NCBI GenBank assembly: GCA_015501595.1
Contig: JADNRX010001291.1
Location: 1 to 11,614, forward strand
DNA from: Hymenopellis radicata
Lineage: Eukaryota; Basidiomycota; Agaricomycetes; Agaricales; Physalacriaceae
DNA: 11,614 nucleotides
Direction: 5' to 3'
Below are positions 1-8,916 of this stretch, in pieces (position 1 is the stretch's first letter; every line of letters begins with the position of its first letter). The notes below the pieces were generated by a model that was not told the DNA's origin, made no database searches, and saw only the letters and a program-made list of their open reading frames with translations. The translations under genes and the position numbers were made by a program.

Positions 1-1176
1 CGCGCCTGCTTTCTGGGAAGAGTCTTTCCGCCAGGATCACGTTCGCTGGACCTGTGTCGCCTTGAAAGCTCTGTGCGTTTGTCCATTGTTGCAGAAAGAA
101 GTAACCGTTCTCGGCAAAAATATTCACATCTTGGACGCGACTTTGGATTGTGTCAACACAGTCGTTATGCGCCTCAGTCGTTTGCTGGATGAAGGCGACG
201 TCGTATGGGTGGGACTCCAGATCCTAGATCCTGACCATGATGTTATCTTGCATCTCCTCCGGTTTCACCAGGTGGTCAAATTGCGCTACCTCCAGCAGAA
301 CAAACCTCTAGATAAAGACGTCGGGAACGTAGTATGGTCGCACATCTTGAATCGCATTACCCCGTATCTCTTCTGCTACTCTCTCGTTCACCCTGCCCGT
401 CGCCTGCTCAAGCGACTCTTGCATGACGAGGCTGTTCGACGAGACCCCGCGCTTGTGTCGTGGCAGCATTGCGTCAAATCATTTAATTGGTTGCGCAAGG
501 TTTTCCGTATACGGATTCCGGATACACTGTGCGATAACGGTGCGGTGAGCGGATTACTACTGAGTATTGAAGTTTCGGTGACGACTCACCTTCTGCCTCA
601 CAGTGTCCGAATCTCAATGACGTGAAAAAGCCGAAGTGTTGTGCTGCATGTCGCCTCTTCTTCTATTGCTGTACATCCTGCCAGAGAGACAGCTGGCACC
701 ACGGACATCGAGAGCGGTGTGCTGAGATTCGGAAGTCTCTTACAGGTTCGTCTCTTGTCCTTGAAACGTGGAAGACAACTGAGCTCGGTCCCACAGTCGC
801 GCAGAATGCAGAGCGCTCGGCCATTGAAATCGCATTCCTCAAGTATACCCTCGCCAGCTGGGATCCAAAAGGTTCCCGCGAGTTAATTCGCGTCCATGTC
901 TTTGATTTCACTACTAACGACGTGCCGATGACGAAGGAAGTGAGTTATCGGATAGACTTGTTTGAGTCATTGGACAATTTTGCCGAGCTGGCGCGAAGAT
1001 GGTCAGCAGGAGAGGGGATCATTGTATGCATGGTATTGCCTACCTTCAACCATGGTAAGACAGAACGGCGGTTGTACTTACTTCCGAACGAGGATCTGCG
1101 GAGAGTGCGGTATGGAGATTCGGTTACTTACCGCGCCAATGACAGGCAGTTGTTATTCCCTAACAATGACATATAA
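1..1176 (+). CDS. MYND-type zinc-finger protein, 5' partial (left copy)
   Basis: Two exons are visible: the reading frame is open from base 2 to 544, then an intron at 545-603 (gtgagc...cctcacag), then 604-1176 ending in TAA. Splicing joins CDNGA to CPNLND and so completes a MYND zinc finger: a C-x4-C pair across the junction, CAAC, YCCTSC, then H and C in GHRERC, about residues 178-220 of the visible part. MYND fingers bind zinc and usually mediate protein-protein contacts. The preceding 175 residues are helix-rich (for example LHLLRFHQVVKLRYLQQ) and I recognise no domain in them. About 150 residues follow the finger. The true start lies left of the window. A second copy lies inverted at 9831-11614; the 46 residues from CPNL onward differ at only two positions (Cys for Arg before CAAC, His for Arg before HGH). 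The stop is four codons later than in the other copy because of a one-base length difference in a C run. Cellular role unknown. Confidence 0.85.
545..603 (+). other. Intron in left MYND gene (59 bp)
   Basis: Donor gtgagc, acceptor cctcacag. Unspliced reading passes through the intron and stops at TGA just after 620, in a frame that loses the zinc finger. Splicing at these sites joins the two halves of the first Cys pair. The other copy has an intron at the same place (10395-10456) with clearly related sequence, which supports the call. Confidence 0.85.
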
Positions 1177-2090
1177 GTAGTAATCATACTCAGTATCACC
1201 GCATCCTCTTGACCTGAACTGTCGTAAAATAGCATTGTGTGTAGTGATGTGTTCACCAGCCTCAGCTACATGAATCGCATACTAATATAGTTTTTAGTAA
1301 ACATGCTACGGATGAGAAGAACAACTTGCCAAAATCGCAATCGCATTTCCATCACGGCCCAAATTGTTCCGTTTCTCCATGCCCCAGTTATACGCCACTG
1401 CTGCGAGGATCTGCCAGGGAAAGTCGGTCAATGTTGAGCGTAGTTATGTGAGTGAGCTCTGCCTCACAACCGCATGTCAAGCATGCATATGACTCCATAA
1501 CCAAAGAAGAGCAGATTGTCCTATATAACCTTGTTCTAAAGCGTTTTCAATCCGCCTCCGAGGTTGGCCGAGAAAGGCGGAGTGATGGTTAACATATGAT
1601 ACGTAGGTGTTCCTTCATCATCTATAATTTCGCTTTCTGAACGAGTATAACATAGAACTGCAGTGTCGGTAATCGAGACAAGAGCGGTACCCGTACAGGA
1701 GGTTGTGAAGCAGTATGGCCGATCGAAGGTGGGTGCAGTTTGTTGAGGGCAAGGAGTTTGTGGATAGTGTGGAGAAGGTGCGTGGTGTGGGCGTTGAAGT
1801 ATGCGATGATAAGTGCGGTTGAGGGTGTCGGAGGGAGGAAGGGGGGCGGCGGTGTTCGAATCCGTCGCAGATTGACTGCAAACAGTGGGTGGAATTGATC
1901 TCTGACCATCAAGCTACGTAGATTCGGCAGATGCTTTTGGAGGGCCTCAGAATAGACGAATAAGGTGGATTATTAGGCTCGATGACACTGTCAACGTAAA
2001 TAAGAGCGGTGTGGTCGTTGACATGAGTCGAGAATGATCGGCATGACGGGTCACGCATTGCGTAATCCGTGACTGACCAACGGCGGCTCC
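1177..2090. other. Intergenic region, no firmly supported gene; weak minus-strand coding signal
   Basis: The first ~75 bp are the 3' flank of the left MYND gene. After that no reading frame is long or clearly recognisable. On the minus strand, open stretches with protein-like composition and many C-ending codons occur at about 2090-1915 (contains HVNDHTALIYVDSVIEP), 1875-1740 (ALIIAYFNAHTTHLLHTIHK), 1735-1680 (HLRSAILLHNLLYGYRS) and 1680-1535 (ITDTAVLCYTRSESEIIDD). They lie in different frames. A possible intron at 1917-1876 (gtagct...tttgcag) could join the first two, but I found no clean splice sites for the others. This is either a small unrecognised spliced gene, a decayed gene, or chance. 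I do not recognise the family. Confidence 0.3.
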
Positions 2091-2335
2091 GGACCCTGTG
2101 CTTCATTGTTGGTTGACCTGCAACCACCACTATCGCACCTCGACGACGACGGTGCCCGGTCTTTCCTTCTCTTTCTTGCTCGGACCTCTTTGCCTACATT
2201 TGGGCACAGCGTCGGACGCCATTTGCCCGTCGAATCCCGCCTCTTCACGATCTTTTTAAATATTAAAAACGGACGGCACAGCGTCGACAAGTCGTGCGGA
2301 GAGACTAGCAGCAGTATACACGCGCACTTGGAGTC
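2091..2335 (+). promoter_or_regulatory. Probable RPB1 promoter and 5' untranslated region
   Basis: This stretch sits directly upstream of the RPB1 start codon. It contains a pyrimidine-rich tract around 2159-2180 (tctttccttctctttcttgc) of the kind common before transcription starts in fungal housekeeping genes. An AT-rich block lies at 2253-2268 (tttttaaatattaaaa), about 70 bp before the ATG, and could act as a TATA-like element or lie within the leader. No known operator could be identified. The assignment rests on position and base composition only. Confidence 0.45.
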
Positions 2336-5300
2336 ATGCTAGGTCACCAGTTTTGCCCATTCGGCGGCGCCAGTGCGCAGGGTCAAGGAGGTGCAGTTTG
2401 GCGTGCTGTCGCCTGAAGAAATTGTGAGTGCGCCACGCTCTCGCTATCACTCACATTTCTCATTCTCCTTTAGAAGGCGTATAGTGTCGTCAAGGTCGAG
2501 CACCCCGAGGTTTTGGATGAGGTTACCCATAAGCCAAAGCTCGGAGGTGTCATGGACCCGCGCATGGGCACCATCGACCGGAACTTCAAGTGTCAGACGT
2601 GCGGTGAAGGCATGTCAGAGTGCCCAGGTCACTTTGGACACATTGAGCTCGCGCGTCCCGTTTTTCATCCAGGTGCGTCGTCTTTGCTTTCATCTTTCCA
2701 TCCTGACTAAAGCTCGACCAGGTTTTATTATCAAAGTGAAAAAGATCCTAGAGAGCATCTGTGTAAACTGTGGAAAACTAAAAGCCGATATCGTGAGTGG
2801 CCCCGTTTCCTCTACTCGTTTCGCACCCCACCACCCAATTTTCTGGGGGCTCTCGCCATCATGGTGAACCCCAAACCCGCACATTGTGAGCGTCTTGACA
2901 ATCGAGACCTTCACCTGCCCAGGTGCGGGGCGCGTCGGCTTCGACGCGTTCCGTTGCATGCACCTGGTGTTGGGTGGACATGATGCTGCGTGGTGAAATG
3001 GGGGCCGAACGAGCAGTGCGAAAAAAATGTGCTTTTCAGCACTTTGGTTGGACAAGGCTCTCCGCTCTCTGCTGTTGCGCAGCTTGAGAAGCGTGTGTTG
3101 GCCAGCACGTATTGACTCGATTCTCTCCCCCTTTGTACCCCCCATATTCGTATACTTTTATTTTGAACACGCGCTGACTTTCTTCGTTTTACAAAAAGTC
3201 CGATCTCGCCTTTGCAGACAAGATTCGCCATATTCGTGACCCCAAGAAGCGTATGGCCGTAGTATGGGCGCACTGCAAAGGGAAGATGGTTTGCGAAGCC
3301 GATGAACCGAAGGAGGAAGGTGCTGAAGGCGAGGACGAGAAGAAGGGCCATGGCGGCTGTGGTGCTGTCCAACCTGTTATCAGGAAGGAAGGTTTGAAAC
3401 TTTTCGCTCAGTACAAGCGTCCAAAGGACGACGACGACGTACGCTCCTTCCCTTTCTGCTTTTATCGCTCTCACCTGTCTCCGCAGGAAATCAAATCTAT
3501 ACAGCCAGACAAGCGCCTGTTCTCCCCCTCGGATGTTTACACGACATTCAAGAAAATGAGCGATTCGGATTTGCATCTTCTCGGTTTATCCGAGGAATAT
3601 GCGCGACCAGAGTGGATGATTCTGACCGTTTTACCTGTCCCTCCTCCGCCCGTCCGTCCTAGTATCGCAGTTGATGGTGGTGTCATGCGGAGCGAAGATG
3701 ATTTGACTTACAAGTTAGGTGATATCATCAAGGCTTCGGCTAGCGTGCGCCGTTGTGAGGCAGAGGGTGCTCCGGCCCATGTCTCGACAGAGTTTGAGCA
3801 GCTGCTTCAGGTATGTTTTCTGTTATTATCCTTTGTCCTGTCTTCTGTTCTCAACACGCCTTCTTCAGTTCCACGTCGCTACTTACATGGACAACGACAT
3901 TGCGGGTATACCCCAAGCGCTCCAGAAGTCCGGCCGTCCCATTAAAGCCATTCGTGCTCGTTTAAAAGGCAAGGAAGGCCGATTGCGGGGGAACCTTATG
4001 GGAAAGCGTGTCGACTTCTCAGCGCGAACAGTCATTACTGGCGATCCCAACTTGGAACTTGACGAGGTCGGGGTGCCGAAGAGCATTGCGATGAACTTGA
4101 CGTATCCTGAAAGGGGTAAGTTTTTCTTCTCTCTTGTTGACTCTTAAAACTAAAAATTTCTTCAGTGACGCCGTATAACATCGCATACTTACAAGAGCTC
4201 GTAAGGAACGGACCAAGAGAGTACCCTGGTGCAAGATATGTTGTGCGTGATACGGGAGAGCGAATAGATTTACGGTACAACAAGCGCGCGGATGGCTTTC
4301 TGCAGTATGGATGGGTGGTGGAGAGACATTTAAAGGATGGAGAGTACGTGTTCATTCTTTCGATTCGTTAGACGCTGGACTGACGCTCACTTTGCAGCTT
4401 CGTGTTATTTAATCGGCAGCCCAGTCTGCATAAAATGAGTATGATGGCTCATAGAGTCAAGTTGATGCCTTATTCTAGTACGTCCTTGTCTATGTTTTTG
4501 TCGTGACAGTAGCTGACCGTCCTGTTCGTGTAGCCTTCCGACTCAACCTCTCCGTGTAAGTTGACGAAAGACAGTCACTAAACTTGAGCTTAACCGCCTC
4601 TGATACCAGTACACCGCCTTACAATGCCGACTTCGATGGTGATGAGATGAACATGCAGTAAGTTCCCCCTCCTGCAGTGTCATGCAAACTGACACCTTCG
4701 CAGTATACCCCAGAGCGAGGAAACTCGCGCCGAACTCAGCCAGATCGCATCGGTAATTCGACAGGTCCGCTTTAGGTTTTCTGTTCATCTACCTTCAACT
4801 GAACAACACCTTTCTTCAGATCATTTCGCCGCAAGCGAACAAACCTGTCATGGGTATCGTCCAAGACACGCTTTGTGGTATCCGCAAGTTCACCCTCAGG
4901 GACACCTTCCTCGACTGGAACGCCGTCCAAAACATTCTGCTCTGGGTTCCCGACTGGGACGGCTCCGTTCCCACACCAGCCATCTTGAAACCCAAGCCGC
5001 TTTGGACAGGCAAGCAGATCCTGAGCATGACGATACCGAAGGGGATTAACATCTCCCGTGCCTCCGATCCCAAGTCGCCCAATCCTGTGTTCGATGATGG
5101 CATCTACATCGAGAACGGTGAAGTCATCTACGGCGTGGTGGAGAAAAAGACGGTTGGTGCGTCGCAAGGTGGACTGGTGCACGTCGTATTCCGCGAAAAG
5201 GGCCCCGAGGCAACACGGACGCTCTTCACTGGTCTCCAACAAATTGTTAACTTCTGGTTATTCCACAATGGCTTTTCTATCGGTATTGGTGACACGATTG

Positions 5301-8300
5301 CCGATACCAAAACGATGGAGCACATCACAAAGACAATTGCGGAGAAGAAGGCGCAGGTGCAGCAGATTATCGAGGATGCGACGCACGATCGGCTGAAGCC
5401 CCAGCCGGGTATGACCATTCGCGAGAGTTTCGAGAGTATGGTTGAGCGGCAGCTGAATTTGGCTCGTGATACGTCTGGACAGTATGCGCAGAAGAACTTG
5501 AAGGACGACAACAACGTCAAGCAGATGGTGGTTGCCGGGTCCAAGGGTTCGTTCATCAACATTTCGCAGATGTCGGTTTGTGTGGGGCAGCAGTCGGTGG
5601 AGGGTCGTCGGATTCCATTTGGATTCAGGCATCGGACATTACCGCATTTCACGAAGGACGACTTTAGCCCAGAGGCGAGGGGCTTCGTGGAGAACTCGTA
5701 CCTTCGGGGCCTGACGCCGCAGGAGTTCTTCTTCCACGCTATGGCCGGACGGGAAGGTCTCATTGATACCGCTGTCAAGACTGCAGAGACTGGGTATATC
5801 CAGCGTCGGCTGGTGAAGGCGTTGGAGGATGTCATGGTGTGCTATGACGGCACGGTGCGCAATTCGCTCGGTGACCTGCTGCAGTTCGTGTATGGAGAGG
5901 ACGGCATGGACGGGGCGTTCATTGAAAAGCAGAGCATCGACACCTTTGCCCTGAACGACCCACAATTCGAGCACAACTACCGCGTGGATGTGACTGACCC
6001 GGAGGGTGGATTCATGGAAGGTGTGCTGCAGGTCGGAATCGACGACAACTCGCCAGAGCTACAACGGCTATTGGACGAGGAGTACAAGCAACTCGTCGAG
6101 GACCGTCGTCTGCTAAGGAGTTTCATTTTCCCTCGCCAGGATCCGACGGTCCCGCAATATCTCCCCGTTAACCTCTTCCGCATCGTGCAGAACGCCAGTC
6201 AGATCTTCCACATCGATAGACGCAAGCCTAGTGATCTGGAGCCTGCGTATATCATCACTTCGGTTCGCGAGTTGATTACTCGCCTGATTGTTGTGCGTGG
6301 GCACGATGAGTTGAGTCTGGAGGCGCAGTCCAATGCGATCATGCGCTTCAGCATGCACCTTCGGGCGACTTTCGCAGCTCGCAAGGTCCTGGAACAGTTC
6401 CATCTTAACCGCGAGGCGTTTGAGTGGGTGCTCGGTAAGCTTCTTTTTACAGATATAGACGCATCATTCTTACTTTTTGTTTGCAGGCGAGGTCGAAGCG
6501 AAGTTCAACCAATCGATAGCGAATCCCGGCGAGATGTGTGGTACACTCGCTGCACAGTCCATCGGTGAACCGGCCACGCAGATGACGCTGAACACCTTCC
6601 ATTATGCTGGTGTGTCCAGTAAAAACGTCACCCTTGGTGTGCCGCGTTTGAAGGAGATTATCAATGTGGCGACGAACATCAAGACGCCGTCGCTGACCGT
6701 CTACCTGGAGAAGGAGATTGCGGCCGACCAGCATCTGGCCAAGAACGTCCAGCAGGAGCTCGCGTACACGTCCCTGCGAACCGTAACCGCGTCGGTGGAG
6801 ATCTGGTATGACCCCGATCCCAGCTCTACCATCATCGAGGAGGATATGACGTTCGTTGAGGCGTTCTTCGCTATACCTGATGAGGAGACGGAGAGCAAGC
6901 TCCACCTTCAATCGCCTTGGCTTCTTCGTCTTGAGCTGGACCGTGCCAAGATGATTGACCGGAAGCTGACCATGAACTATGTCGCTGCTCGCATTTCTGA
7001 CAGCTTCAAGACCGACCTGTTCGTTATCTGGAGCGAAGACAACTCGGACAAGCTTATCATCCGGTGTCGTGTCATCGCCGGTGGCGACAAGGACGATGAG
7101 GGCATGGCTGGTATTGAGGAGGACATTTTCCTCCGCCAGCTCGAGAATACGATGTTGAACTCTGTCAGCCTTCGTGGTGTCAAGGGTATCAATCGTGTGT
7201 TCTTGACGAAGAACGATGTCGTCGAGGAGAGTGAGGATGGGAGCTTGGTTGTGCGGAAGGACCAGGAGTGGGTGTTGGAGACTGACGGTGTCAATCTGAA
7301 GACAGTCATGTGTATCGACGGTGTCGACTTCAAGCGCACCTACTCGAACAGCTGCGTGGAGATTTTCAACGTTCTGGGGATAGAGGCTGCACGGGCAGCA
7401 ATCATGAAGGAACTGCGTGGGGTTATCGAGTTTGATGGTTCATACGTGAACTATCGCCACTTGGCGCTCCTTTGCGACTTGATGACCCAGCGGGGATCTC
7501 TAATGGCGATTACGCGGCACGGTATAAATCGCGCGGACACTGGTGCATTGATGAGATGTTCGTTCGAGGAGACTGTCGAGATCTTGATGGAAGCGGCCGC
7601 GGTTGGCGAGAAGGACGACTGTCATGGGATTGCGGAGAATGTCATGTTTGGACAGATGGCGCCCATGGGCACGGGCGCATTCGACGTTGCGTTGGATATC
7701 GATATGCTCAAGGATGCTATCGTGGACCACCGACTGCCTGTGCATCTGGCGGCACAAGGCGATGGCGGTATGACGCCTGGACAGGTTGCGATGACGCCGT
7801 ACGATTCCAACTCGCCGACGTGGCAGGAAAATGTTTTCAAGGCAGATCAAGCTTCGTTTTCGCCGTTGGCAGCGAGCGGGGGAGGAAGTGGCGAGGACGC
7901 GTCGAGTTTCCAGTGGCTGCAGTTTGGACAGAGTCCGACTGGCGCAGGTGGTATGTCGCCTGGTGGTGGATACAGCCCGAGTTCGCCGAACGCCTACTCT
8001 CCCACGTCTCCTGGTTTTGTACCGCAGTCGCCTTTTGGTGCGACGTCTCCGTTTGGGACGTCGCCGTACACGTCGGGGACGTCTCCGTACTATGGTGGGG
8101 GAGGTGCTACGTCGCCGACATATTCGCCGACGTCGCCTGCGTTTGCTACTTCGCCTGGGTACTCCCCTACTAGCCCACGTTACTCTCCGACATCACCGTC
8201 GTTCTCGCCAACATCGCCCTCTTTCTCGCCGACGTCGCCTCGGTACAGTCCCACATCGCCGTCGTTCAGTCCGACGTCGCCGGCACAGCATTATTCTCCC

Positions 8301-8916
8301 TCGAGTCCATCCTTCAGCCCGACATCTCCTCGATGTAAGTGTTCATTCTTCTCTGTGTGTCGTCATATGATTGACTCTTTCTTTAGACTCTCCAAGTAAG
8401 TTTTACATTCAACCAGGGTGGACGTTACTGACCTTGCTGTGCCTTCTTTGCGTTTCTAGCTTGTAAGTTCTTCACTGTTGCATGATCCCCCGTTCTTATT
8501 CATCCTTAGCACCGAACCAACTATCCCCCACATCTCCGAGATACTCGCCTACATCCCCCGCGGCTTCTCCTACGTCGCCCAGATACTGTAAGTGTCTTGA
8601 TCTTTCGCCGTCGCCATTGGCTTATTCCATTTAGCACCCACGTCGCCGACGTACTCTCCAGCATGTAAGTCCTTCCTCGCGTATCCTGTTGTCGAATGCA
8701 GTTGCTCACCATGCTATCTGCTACTCCAGCCCCCGCCTTTTGTGAGTCGCCTTTTGTGGTGTTTCTTGTCCTGAATCTAACAAATTCTTTGTAGCGCCGG
8801 CGTCTCCTGCATACAGTCCTGCGTCACCATCATGGTCACCATCCTCTCCCTCCCGCAACACCAGTCCGAATGGCACGGCCAGCCATTCATATTCGACGTC
8901 GCCGTCCTGGGATTGA
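2336..8916 (+). CDS. RPB1: DNA-directed RNA polymerase II subunit RPB1 (largest subunit), 19 exons
   Basis: RPB1 forms the clamp, half of the active site and the C-terminal tail of RNA polymerase II, the nuclear enzyme that makes mRNA. Exons by my reading: 2336-2423, 2474-2672, 2722-2792, 3199-3438, 3487-3810, 3869-4115, 4166-4343, 4398-4477, 4534-4555, 4610-4657, 4704-4764, 4820-6434, 6487-8334, 8387-8395, 8460-8462, 8510-8587, 8635-8664, 8730-8741, 8795-8916 (TGA). The exons total 5275 nt, one base more than a multiple of three; the extra base is in codon 6 (see 2351-2354). Allowing for it gives 1757 residues, close to yeast's 1733. Visible landmarks: clamp zinc ligands C69, C72, C79, H82 and C109, C112, C151, C173; catalytic NADFDGD loop with D490, D492, D494; bridge helix around T836 ([14 protein letters not shown]); trigger loop with H1096 ([14 protein letters not shown]); CTD heptads from about residue 1553. 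ATG at 2336 is chosen because it gives the family N-terminus MLGHQF and lies just upstream of [13 protein letters not shown] single gene of this kind is expected and essential. Confidence 0.97.
2351..2354 (+). other. RPB1: One-base frame disruption in RPB1 codon 6 (run of four T)
   Basis: From ATG 2336 the frame reads MLGHQF and then goes wrong, reaching a stop before the first intron. The conserved [12 protein letters not shown] is in another frame, which upstream hits TAG at 2340-2342 and has no ATG. The two frames meet in the TTTT run: with one T fewer, MLGHQF would continue as [11 protein letters not shown], as expected for the family. A homopolymer sequencing or assembly error is the likeliest cause. 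Confidence 0.8.
2793..3198 (+). other. RPB1: RPB1 intron 3, unusually long (406 bp)
   Basis: Donor gtgagt follows ...KLKADI and acceptor acaaaaag precedes [11 protein letters not shown]. Both flanks match RPB1 directly with no residues missing, so nothing coding lies between them. A branch-like gctgac sits about 24 bp before the acceptor. The acceptor is purine-rich and not the usual pyrimidine-AG type. All the other introns of this gene are 46-65 bp. Inside is a perfect inverted repeat cacctg-cc-caggtg (2912-2925), but I see no recognisable RNA gene. Confidence 0.85.
4534..4555 (+). other. RPB1: RPB1 exon 9, a 22-nt micro-exon
   Basis: Encodes most of TFRLNLSV, lying between LMPYS and [11 protein letters not shown]. 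It is flanked by acceptor tgttcgtgtag and donor gtaagt. All eight residues match the conserved RPB1 segment before the catalytic loop, so the exon is needed. The next two exons are also small (48 and 61 nt). Confidence 0.9.
4610..4657 (+). other. RPB1: RPB1 exon 10 carrying the catalytic NADFDGD loop (48 nt)
   Basis: This short exon encodes [15 protein letters not shown]. The three aspartates (D490, D492, D494 in the corrected numbering) hold the active-site magnesium in all multisubunit RNA polymerases. It is bounded by acceptor gataccag and donor gtaagt. Confidence 0.93.
8387..8395 (+). other. RPB1: RPB1 exon 14, a 9-nt micro-exon in the CTD
   Basis: Acceptor ttctttag and donor gtaagt enclose ACTCTCCAA. 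With the T ending exon 13 it gives Y-S-P plus the first base of the Thr codon of the next unit, so the heptad continues exactly as YSPT. Both introns are phase 1. Confidence 0.85.
8460..8462 (+). other. RPB1: Putative 3-nt micro-exon (RPB1 exon 15)
   Basis: The bases CTT are immediately preceded by a strong acceptor (gcgtttctag) and followed by a consensus donor (gtaagt). Including CTT turns A|CT and T|CA into Thr-Ser and gives a perfect YSPTSPN heptad. Leaving it out, by removing 8396-8509 as one 114-bp intron, stays in frame but gives SPTPNQ, one Ser short. A branch-like ttactgac lies about 25 bp before the acceptor. Confidence 0.7.
8730..8741 (+). other. RPB1: RPB1 exon 18, a 12-nt micro-exon in the CTD
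   Basis: Acceptor tgctactccag and donor gtgagt enclose CCCCCGCCTTTT. Joined to its neighbours it reads S-P-A-F-S and completes [14 protein letters not shown], so the heptad register is kept on both sides. Both flanking introns are phase 1. Confidence 0.85.
8795..8916 (+). other. RPB1: RPB1 terminal coding exon 19
   Basis: Starts after acceptor ctttgtag. It encodes the last recognisable heptads ([19 protein letters not shown]), then a degenerate Ser-rich tail ending in STSPSWD and TGA at 8914-8916. Heptad register continues from exon 18, which confirms the frame. Confidence 0.9.

Larger units (their letters stand above)
1..1249 (+). repeat. Left arm of an inverted duplication flanking RPB1
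   Basis: This stretch is homologous to the reverse complement of about 9754-11010. Homology covers exon, intron and 3' flank: both copies carry gcatcctcttgacctgaa (with one mismatch) and gtcgtaaaatagcatt beyond the stop codon. Similarity appears to fade after 1249. The left end is cut by the window, so the arm may be longer. Retention of the intron and non-coding flank shows a DNA-level duplication and not a retrocopy. Confidence 0.85.
7971..8916 (+). other. RPB1: RPB1 C-terminal heptad-repeat domain (CTD), seven exons
   Basis: The CTD is the phosphorylated tail that recruits capping, splicing and 3'-end factors. About two dozen heptad-like units start at Y1553. Eight match YSPTSPx exactly; five have Phe in place of Tyr1 (such as FSPTSPS); others are irregular (glycine-rich units near the start; WSPSSPS and SPNG near the end). 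Position 7 is mostly Arg, Ser or Ala, with no Lys. The protein ends [10 protein letters not shown]. The most regular part is the end of exon 13. The last ~85 residues come from six further exons at 8387-8916. Confidence 0.93.

Noticed and set aside
1715..1816. Short plus-strand open frame beginning ATGGCCGATCGA
   Set aside because: Only 33 codons, with no upstream or downstream exons and no recognisable family. It is opposite one of the weak minus-strand stretches and is not supportable as a gene.
1848..1866. tRNA-like T loop (gttcgaatcc)
   Set aside because: The flanking bases do not form a T stem, and no acceptor stem, D arm or anticodon arm is found at the right distances.
2373..2867. Open frame starting with GTG at 2373 as an RPB1 start
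   Set aside because: GTG is not a credible start in a fungal nuclear gene, and the frame runs through intron 1 without splicing. Family conservation places the start at ATG 2336.
2911..3576. Long minus-strand open frame (221 codons) opposite RPB1 intron 3 and exons 4-5
   Set aside because: It lies opposite strongly conserved RPB1 coding sequence, shows no recognisable motif and is explained as an antisense shadow.
7472..8173. Plus-strand open frame of 233 codons, rich in Trp, Gly and Arg
   Set aside because: It overlaps RPB1 exon 13 in another frame and has no family features.
7831..8370. Plus-strand open frame of 179 codons, very rich in arginine
   Set aside because: It is the CTD-coding sequence read out of frame; repetitive heptad codons give a repetitive Arg-rich shadow.
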